From: Acanthamoeba sp. SK_2022b
Taxonomy: Eukaryota; Discosea; Longamoebia; Acanthamoebidae
DNA length: 11,711 nt
Assembly (NCBI GenBank): GCA_027943245.1
Contig: JANDJZ010001088.1
Coordinates: 1-11,711 of the forward strand
Direction of reading: 5' to 3'
Each line of letters opens with the position of its first letter. Positions within the stretch are counted from its first letter, which is position 1. A program made the position numbers and the translations under genes. Of this stretch, positions 6,915-11,711 are shown piece after piece. The notes beneath the pieces were generated by a model, which saw nothing but the letters and a program-made list of their open reading frames with translations, was not told the origin of the DNA and ran no database searches.

Positions 6915-6920
6915 TCTAGG
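6915..6920. repeat. Left target-site duplication of the IS
   Basis: TCTAGG directly abuts the left terminal repeat and is repeated exactly at the right end. The CTAG core is typical of IS481-type targets. Confidence 0.9.
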
Positions 6921-7997
6921 TGTCGCATCCCGGACGATTGCATAGACTCTAAACGCTATCCACTCTTCATGGCCCGAGCCGTTCTAAAGGAGTTGATAGA
7001 GTCCTTGCAATCCACCCAGGGAGTGAAGCCATGTTGATAGCCCTGCACAAGAACGCCCGCACCACGCCCGCCGTGCGTGCCGAGATCGCAGCCAGCGATG
7101 AACCAGCCAGCATCCTGGCCCAGCGCTTTGGGATCACTGAGCAGACGGTCTACAAGTGGAAGAAGCGCGATGTCTTTGCAGACCGCTCGCACACGGCCCA
7201 TCGCCTGCAGACGGTGCTCACGCCTGCGCAAGAGACCGTGGTGGTTCACTTGCGCCGTACCTTGCTGCTACCTTTGGATGACCTGCTGGCCGTGACACGG
7301 GAGTTCATCTGTCCCCATGTCTCGCGCTCCGGGCTGGACAGGTGCTTGCGCCGCCATGGAGCGGGCAACCTCAACGCCCTCAAGCCCCAGGAGCCTGCGG
7401 TAGCCCACAAGGCCTTCAAGAGCTACGAGCCAGGCTACGTGCACATGGACGTGAAGTACCTGCCCCAGATGCAGGATGAGAGCAGCCGGCGCTACCTATT
7501 CGTGGCCATCGACAGGGCCACGCGTTGGGTGTTTGTGCAGCTCAAGTCCAACAAGACCGCCGCCAGTGCACAGGCCTTCCTCAAGGCGTTGCACAAGGCC
7601 TGTCCGATCAGGATCAACAAGCTGTTGACCGACAACGGCAAAGAGTTCACGGACCGTCTGTTTGCCAGCAAGGAACGCGAACCCAGCGGCAACCATGAAT
7701 TCGATCAACTGTGCCGGGAGTTGGGCATAGAGCACCGATTGACCAAGCCCAGGACGCCCAGAACCAACGGCATGGTGGAGCGGTTCAATGGACGCATTGC
7801 GGACGTTCTGAAGACCCACCGGTTCAACAGCCGCGAGGACATGGAGGAGACCTTGCTGCGCTATGTGGCCTTGTACAACCACCAGTTGCCGCAGTCAGCG
7901 CTCAAGAGCAGTACGCCGATGCAGGCCATGAAAGATTGGTACCAGACCCACCCGCACCTGTTTCACAAGCGACCATATGATCGTACGGGATGCGACA
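6921..7997 (+). mobile_element. Complete IS481-family insertion sequence, 1077 bp
   Basis: The ends are TGTCGCATCCCG followed by G (left) or T (right) and ACGAT: 17 of 18 bases match as inverted repeats (6921-6938 and 7980-7997). A perfect 6-bp duplication TCTAGG flanks the element. The length and single DDE transposase ORF fit the family. Intact ends, intact ORF and identical duplications indicate a recent, potentially active insertion. It separates the fimbrial upstream region from the HAD gene and its transposase is transcribed away from the fimbrial operon. Confidence 0.93.
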
Positions 7998-8002
7998 TCT
8001 AG
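7031..8002 (+). CDS. IS481-family transposase (DDE integrase core)
   Basis: The enzyme cuts and joins the IS ends. It has 323 residues, with ATG 7031 preceded by GGGAG at 8 nt. Residues about 16-50 form a helix-turn-helix (ILAQRFGITEQTVYKWKKRD) expected to bind the terminal repeats. The catalytic core has D140 (HMDVKYLP), D201 (LTDNGKEF) and E250 (NGMVERFNGR). There are 48 residues between D201 and E250, more than the usual 35 or so, from a small charged insertion (KEREPSGNHEFD). The ORF runs through the right terminal repeat and its TAG stop (8000-8002) lies in the duplicated target sequence CTAG, so the host site supplies the stop. No frameshift is seen, so it should be active. Confidence 0.95.
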   Translation: MLIALHKNARTTPAVRAEIAASDEPASILAQRFGITEQTVYKWKKRDVFADRSHTAHRLQTVLTPAQETVVVHLRRTLLLPLDDLLAVTREFICPHVSRSGLDRCLRRHGAGNLNALKPQEPAVAHKAFKSYEPGYVHMDVKYLPQMQDESSRRYLFVAIDRATRWVFVQLKSNKTAASAQAFLKALHKACPIRINKLLTDNGKEFTDRLFASKEREPSGNHEFDQLCRELGIEHRLTKPRTPRTNGMVERFNGRIADVLKTHRFNSREDMEETLLRYVALYNHQLPQSALKSSTPMQAMKDWYQTHPHLFHKRPYDRTGCDI

Positions 8003-8003
8003 G
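7998..8003. repeat. Right target-site duplication of the IS
   Basis: This exact copy of TCTAGG follows the right terminal repeat and contains the transposase stop codon TAG at 8000-8002. Bases 8004-8017 continue the original target palindrome. Confidence 0.9.
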
Positions 8004-8044
8004 AATAGTCCTAGATTTGCTCTGTCGAATGGGGGAAAGAGGGT

Positions 8045-8061
8045 GCGCAGCCCGCCTGCGC
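8045..8061 (-). terminator. Possible weak terminator hairpin beyond the HAD gene
   Basis: GCGCAG (8045-8050) and CTGCGC (8056-8061) form a perfect 6-bp stem with a 5-nt loop. On the minus strand it is followed by a pyrimidine run with few consecutive T. It lies about 120 nt after the HAD stop, in the spacer where HAD and transposase transcripts converge. The rest of 8004-8181 shows no gene. Confidence 0.3.
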
Positions 8062-8181
8062 CGGGCGGTTGCCTGTGCTGAGGGTGATGGTGTCTGCGGA
8101 GGGGGCGCGGGTCCCGCAGATCAGGAGGGGTGGTCGAGGGCGAAGGCCTGCAAGGGCAGCACCGGCCCTCGGCCCTGTGGA

Positions 8182-8979
8182 TCAGGGGCGCTGGGATAGC
8201 AAATACTGCGCCATTTCGGCAAAGCCGTCGCCGCGCTCGGCCTGCGTGACATGGCGAGGCAGGTGCTTGAGCTGGGGCACGAAGCGCGCGATGTTGGCCA
8301 CGCCCAGGCTGTGGGGCATGTGCTCGAACATCAGCTGGTCGTTGGTGGAGTCGCCGATGTAGATCCAGCGGTCCAGCGTGGCGTCGAGGTCGATGTCGAA
8401 CAGGGTGCGCAGGATCCATCGCGCGCCTTCGAGCTTGTTGTGCGCGCCAAACCAGCCGTTGATGTGGATGGAGCTGACGGTGGCGTTCATGCCCGCCGCC
8501 TTCATGATGGCCACGCACCGGTCAATGTCCTGCTGGGGCATCTGCGCGAATTCGCTGTGGTCCACGGCAATGTCGCATTCGCGGCCCGCCGAGTCGGTGG
8601 CGCGCAGCGCGCCGGGCACGGTGGCCTCGATCTCGGCCAGCACCTGCTGCATGCGCGCGTAGTTGGCAGTGCGTGTGGCCTCGTCCTGCTGGTAGAGCTT
8701 GTCCAGCCCGCCCTGCGCATTGCGCCGCAGTGCCACGGCGCCGTTCTCGGCCACGATGGCATCCACGGGCCAGGCCTGGGCAAACGGCTCGCTCCAGCCT
8801 ACGGGGCGGCCGGTGATCGGTACCACGCGCAGCCCGGACTGCTTGAGCTGGGCAATGGCATCAACGACATGGGCCGGCACCACGCCTTCCGTGGTCAGGG
8901 TGTCGTCGATGTCGGTGAGGATGCCGAGCGGCGATGCGGGAGGTGTCCAGAGGGACAGCGGCTGGAGGGTTGTAGGCAC
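8182..8979 (-). CDS. HAD-IIB hydrolase, sugar-phosphatase-like (mannosyl-3-phosphoglycerate phosphatase type)
   Basis: This is a probable cytosolic phosphatase acting on a phosphorylated sugar or glycoside; the exact substrate is unknown. I start at GTG 8979 (265 residues). The frame is open to a GTG at 9036, but that version would be translated through the terminator hairpin at 8997-9015. TTG 8988 is an alternative; none of these has a clear ribosome-binding site. From GTG 8979, motif I is TDIDDTLT with D23 as nucleophile and D25 as acid/base, motif II is PITGRP, motif III the Lys in HNKLEGARW, and motif IV GDSTNDQ. The C2-type cap between motifs II and III fits class IIB, which includes sucrose-phosphatase and mannosyl-3-phosphoglycerate phosphatase. 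It follows a glycosyltransferase and a hydrolase-like gene, which suggests carbohydrate metabolism, though the terminator implies separate transcription. Family secure, substrate inferred. Confidence 0.88.
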   Translation of the reverse strand: MPTTLQPLSLWTPPASPLGILTDIDDTLTTEGVVPAHVVDAIAQLKQSGLRVVPITGRPVGWSEPFAQAWPVDAIVAENGAVALRRNAQGGLDKLYQQDEATRTANYARMQQVLAEIEATVPGALRATDSAGRECDIAVDHSEFAQMPQQDIDRCVAIMKAAGMNATVSSIHINGWFGAHNKLEGARWILRTLFDIDLDATLDRWIYIGDSTNDQLMFEHMPHSLGVANIARFVPQLKHLPRHVTQAERGDGFAEMAQYLLSQRP

Positions 8980-8993
8980 GGTCGTCAAAATGC

Positions 8994-9015
8994 AAAAAGC
9001 CGCCCGGGGCGGCTT
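8994..9015 (-). terminator. Rho-independent terminator after the glycoside-hydrolase-like gene
   Basis: On the minus strand, AAGCCGCC (9015-9008) pairs with GGCGGCTT (9004-8997) around a 3-nt loop and runs into TTTTT (8998-8994). It starts 51 nt after the stop at 9066. It is a good intrinsic terminator and argues that the HAD gene downstream is not simply co-transcribed with the upstream pair. Confidence 0.88.
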
Positions 9016-9030
9016 GTAAAAGGGCAGCGT

Positions 9031-9055
9031 TTGCACGCACGGACCGTGCGCGCAA
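9031..9055. repeat. 25-bp near-perfect palindrome between gene end and terminator
   Basis: CGCACGG and CCGTGCG flank a central A (9036-9050), and TTGC and GCAA extend it on each side with one mismatched pair. It could be an operator for the HAD gene or a second hairpin ahead of the terminator. Nothing in the sequence decides this. Confidence 0.55.
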
Positions 9056-9065
9056 GGGCTCCATC

Positions 9066-10940
9066 CTACTGCCTGGCGAACTCGACGATGGCCTTGTAGA
9101 ACTTGTCGGAGCCGTCCTTGGGGTTGTCTGGGGACAGCTCCATGCGGTTGACGCCGTGTTCGGCTGCGCCCTTGAAGCGCTGGTTGATCACCGAGAAGTA
9201 GTAGGGGCTGATGAAGGTGGCGCCTGCGTCATAGTGGGCCTTCAGCGCGGCCAGGTGCGTTCCTTCCAGCTTCCATTGCTGGGGGTTGAATTCAGGTGCG
9301 CCATAGCCGCTGCCGATCTGGTGCTGCTTCATGAAGCCGCGAAGCCAGTCGCTGTCGGTGGCGCCGCCGTACATGTTCAGGCCCTGCCGCCAGGGTGCCT
9401 TGCCGTCAAGCGTCTGGGTCGAGGCGAACAGCTGTGGATTCCAGGAGGGGTTCACATCGGGAATGATCTGGTGGGAAAAGAGCTTGGCGGCGGGCAGGCC
9501 GGCTGCAATGGCACGTTCATGGAATACCGCAAGCTGCGCATACACCTGGGATTCGCGGTACTGGTTCCAATCCTTTGCCAGGGGGTTGTAGTAGACGTCC
9601 TGCAACTGGGCAGGCATGTCTAGCCAGAAGCGCACGCCCTGCTTCTCCAGCATGGACGTGGGGGGCATCCACCCGAGCCGTCTGGGGTACAGATTGACCA
9701 TCTTGCCCTGATTGCGTGGAACGACAACGAAGTTGGCATTGGCCAACTGGTATTTGCGTCCCTTGGACTCGGCCACGACCTGCACGATGTGCTGTCCGGC
9801 GGACAGGTTGCTGAAGTCGAGGTTGTAGCGGAACCCGGTGTTGGGACTGGTGATGTTGTCCACAGCGCGGTAGACATCCAGGCGATTGAGGCCGCGTGCC
9901 ATGGGCCCCGCGAGCTTGCCGTCCAGATAGAGATCCAGGCGTTCTATGGCCTGGTTTGGGTCCCACAGCCAGCCACCCACGGGCAGTGTGCCGTCGGCAA
10001 ATGCATCGTAGTGTTCGCCGAAGCCGTTGAGTTTTTCCTTGCGTATGTCCTTGGATGGGGCAGGAATGACGTCGAACGACGCGTAGTCCAGCCCGGTCTG
10101 CGTCTTGAACTGCGCGATGCCTTTGTATTTGCTCTGCAGCCATTGGCGAAAGCCTGCCACCGAGCCTGGGCTGTAGTCGGTGACGCGGATGTCCTTGTAA
10201 GCGCCCATGCCGTTCTCGAAGTCCGGGAACATGTGGTGCAGTTCACCGGGCAGGGTGTAGGCAATGATGCGGTCCTGTACGGGCTGGGGCAGCTCCCGGA
10301 TCTTCCTGGCCATGTATTCGAGGGCCTTGAAGCGGTAGTGATTGACGGGCACCGAGGGGTCTGTGGAGAGCGTGTAGGGCAGGATGCGGTAGCCGAAATA
10401 GCCCAGTTCCAGAGGCTTGCCGTCGCGCAGCTGCATCAGGTTGACGGGGTCCTTGGCCAGCTCGGCAGCAATGGGGCCGACGGAGTCGAAATGGTCTGCC
10501 GAGAAATACAGCACGACCGGGCGCTGTACCTTGCGGATGACGTTCAGGAAGCTGTCCACCTTGGCCTCGTCGATTTCCCAGCCCTTGGACGTGCGCTGGT
10601 ACAGCCCCAGCAATTGCAGCGTGGCGGTGTAGCCGATCTGCACGTTACCCTTCGGGCCGCCCGGTTCCAGCGTGTCCAGCAGGCGGTTGACGGCCGCGGA
10701 GCCGTCCAGCTTGCGCTGCTGGCAGAAGGCGTAGGCCTCGTCCATGGACTTGATCCTGATGTCGGCAACGGCTTCATCGCACAGGAGCATGCCTTCCACC
10801 GTGGGCGCGATGACCAGGGGCTGGCTGCGCGTGGCACCAGAACCTGTCTGTGCATGGGCCGCCATGGATGCCAGGGCAAGGCCTGCGGCGATCAGCGTGG
10901 ATGCGTATGGAAGGTGGAAGGTGCGAGGCAGGTGGGGCAT
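9066..10940 (-). CDS. Exported glycoside-hydrolase-like protein with inserted beta-sandwich domain
   Basis: This is a secreted or periplasmic 624-residue protein that probably binds or cleaves a glycan. Residues 1-30 are a signal peptide (hydrophobic 14-28, AHA cut before Q31). ATG 10940 is the only start giving it, although no clear ribosome-binding site precedes it. The fold looks like a clan-A (GH42-like) TIM barrel. E233 in LPGELHHMF is placed like an acid/base residue, and DYSPGSVAGFRQWLQSKY resembles the sequence that follows it in GH42 enzymes. E550 in YGAPEFNP could be the nucleophile. Between them, residues about 320-405 (GWLWDP to FVVVP) look like an inserted beta-sandwich module. 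It lies 51 nt after a membrane glycosyltransferase gene, probably in one operon, and a terminator follows it. The substrate is unknown and catalysis is inferred from two glutamates; a non-catalytic role in polysaccharide export is possible. Confidence 0.65.
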   Translation of the reverse strand: MPHLPRTFHLPYASTLIAAGLALASMAAHAQTGSGATRSQPLVIAPTVEGMLLCDEAVADIRIKSMDEAYAFCQQRKLDGSAAVNRLLDTLEPGGPKGNVQIGYTATLQLLGLYQRTSKGWEIDEAKVDSFLNVIRKVQRPVVLYFSADHFDSVGPIAAELAKDPVNLMQLRDGKPLELGYFGYRILPYTLSTDPSVPVNHYRFKALEYMARKIRELPQPVQDRIIAYTLPGELHHMFPDFENGMGAYKDIRVTDYSPGSVAGFRQWLQSKYKGIAQFKTQTGLDYASFDVIPAPSKDIRKEKLNGFGEHYDAFADGTLPVGGWLWDPNQAIERLDLYLDGKLAGPMARGLNRLDVYRAVDNITSPNTGFRYNLDFSNLSAGQHIVQVVAESKGRKYQLANANFVVVPRNQGKMVNLYPRRLGWMPPTSMLEKQGVRFWLDMPAQLQDVYYNPLAKDWNQYRESQVYAQLAVFHERAIAAGLPAAKLFSHQIIPDVNPSWNPQLFASTQTLDGKAPWRQGLNMYGGATDSDWLRGFMKQHQIGSGYGAPEFNPQQWKLEGTHLAALKAHYDAGATFISPYYFSVINQRFKGAAEHGVNRMELSPDNPKDGSDKFYKAIVEFARQ

Positions 10941-10991
10941 GGATGGGCTGGTGGACAGGACTGGATGTGGCAGGCCGCGAAGACGGCGCGG

Positions 10992-11711
10992 TCAGGCGAC
11001 GGCTTCGTCTTCGAGTGACAGGCTGACCGGCTCGGTGGGTACGCTGCTGACGTCGTAGTGCAGAAAGGCGATCAGGCACTGGATGCCGATGATGATGGGC
11101 AGTGCCGCGAGCATGACGGTTCCGCTGGTGGCCGGATGGCTGGTGCTGTTGCTGACGATCCAGCGCCAGAGGCCGAAGAAGGTGCCCAGCAGCACAAGCA
11201 TGACACCGCTCAGGCTGTAGAGCGTGCCCACATTGAAGTCGCGCACCAGGTAGTTGTAGACATAGCGTCGCCACAGGCGCGAGGCATGCTTGCGCAGGAA
11301 TTCGGGCAGCACCTTGCCGATCTTGAGGTTGGACTCCTCATCGGCATAGACCGAATCCATGGGCACGTCCTTGACGACGGCGCGCACGGTGTTCAGGCGG
11401 AACAGCATGTCGGTCTCGAAGAAGTAGCGATTTTCCAGCTTGTCCAGCGGAAGCTCGGCCAGCACGCAGGTGCGTACGGCCGTGTAGCCGTTGGTGGGGT
11501 CCATCACGTTCCAGTAGCCGCAGCTGAGCTTGGTCATGAAGGACAGCACTGCATTGCCGAACAGACGCACCGGTGGCATGTCCTGTACCGATTCAGGCCG
11601 GTAGAAGCGGTTGCCCTTGGTGTAGTCGGCCTGGTGGCGCAGCAGGGGACGCACGAACAGCGGTAGCAGCGACGGGTCCATCTGACCATCGCCATCGATC
11701 TTGACCACGAT
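10992..11711 (-). CDS. Membrane glycosyltransferase, GT2 / polyprenyl-phosphate type (N-terminus off window)
   Basis: The enzyme probably transfers a sugar from a nucleotide-sugar to a polyprenyl phosphate or growing glycan at the inner membrane. Only the last 239 codons are visible; the frame is open at the right edge, so the GTG at 11708 is not the real start. The visible part opens with the metal-binding DxD motif in VVKIDGDGQMDP, then DPTNGYTAVR and ENRYFFETDMLFRLN, all typical of the dolichol-phosphate-mannose synthase-like branch of GT2. Two hydrophobic segments at about visible residues 162-186 and 197-216 should anchor it in the membrane, followed by a short acidic tail. The exported hydrolase-like gene follows after 51 nt, probably co-transcribed. 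The family is secure; acceptor and sugar are unknown. Confidence 0.9.
   Translation of the reverse strand: MVVKIDGDGQMDPSLLPLFVRPLLRHQADYTKGNRFYRPESVQDMPPVRLFGNAVLSFMTKLSCGYWNVMDPTNGYTAVRTCVLAELPLDKLENRYFFETDMLFRLNTVRAVVKDVPMDSVYADEESNLKIGKVLPEFLRKHASRLWRRYVYNYLVRDFNVGTLYSLSGVMLVLLGTFFGLWRWIVSNSTSHPATSGTVMLAALPIIIGIQCLIAFLHYDVSSVPTEPVSLSLEDEAVA

Larger units (their letters stand above)
6476..6920. other. 445-bp upstream region of the fimbrial operon
   Basis: No substantial gene is visible. The pilin ribosome-binding site is at the left end. The region also holds a tentative minus-strand promoter (6565-6592), a strong inverted repeat (6812-6842) and a 17-codon plus-strand ORF overlapping that repeat. 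TCTAGGTGT occurs at 6856-6864 and again at 6915-6923, where the second copy is the target site and left tip of the IS. Any fimbrial regulator binding sites should lie here. Confidence 0.6.

Noticed and set aside
6913..8017. Invertible fim-type phase switch based on 9-bp inverted repeats
   Set aside because: The repeats would be only 4 bp apart before IS insertion, and no recombinase of the FimB/FimE type is in the window.

Overview
The window looks like a chromosomal segment of a GC-rich betaproteobacterium, probably Burkholderiales/Comamonadaceae. This rests on overall composition, codon use, gene style and the IS481-type element; no rRNA or marker gene is present to confirm it. All host genes lie on the minus strand; only an inserted transposase is on the plus strand.

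Region A (1-6475, minus) is a chaperone-usher fimbrial operon. In transcription order it holds the major pilin (6475-5867), a PapD-type periplasmic chaperone (5753-4992), a FimD/PapC-type outer-membrane usher (4789-1616), a short pilin-domain protein that looks like the remnant of a second adhesin (1608-1009), and a two-domain FimH-like tip adhesin with a GTG start at 922 that runs off the left edge. The pilin is secreted, captured by the chaperone, and delivered to the usher, which assembles the fibre with the adhesin at its tip. Oddities are a 21-bp tandem duplication in the pilin that duplicates a conserved cysteine, a roughly 165-residue Ala-rich tail on the usher, and a low-GC lectin domain on the adhesin. 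A strong hairpin lies between the pilin and chaperone genes.

Region B (6476-8181) is the 445-bp upstream region of the operon, followed by an intact 1077-bp IS481-family element (6921-7997). The element has 18-bp terminal inverted repeats and a perfect 6-bp target duplication, TCTAGG. The transposase stop codon lies in the duplicated target. Removing the element rebuilds a perfect 9-bp inverted repeat at the insertion point. A 178-bp spacer follows.

Region C (8182-11711, minus) holds a membrane glycosyltransferase of the GT2/dolichol-phosphate-mannose-synthase type (cut by the right edge), an exported 624-residue protein resembling clan-A glycoside hydrolases with an inserted beta-sandwich domain, a Rho-independent terminator, and a HAD-IIB sugar-phosphatase-like protein. 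The region is probably concerned with a surface or exported glycan.

I see no CRISPR array, tRNA, rRNA, defence system or phage. The most distinctive signals are in the fimbrial operon: pilin Cys duplication, adhesin remnant, mosaic adhesin and tailed usher.
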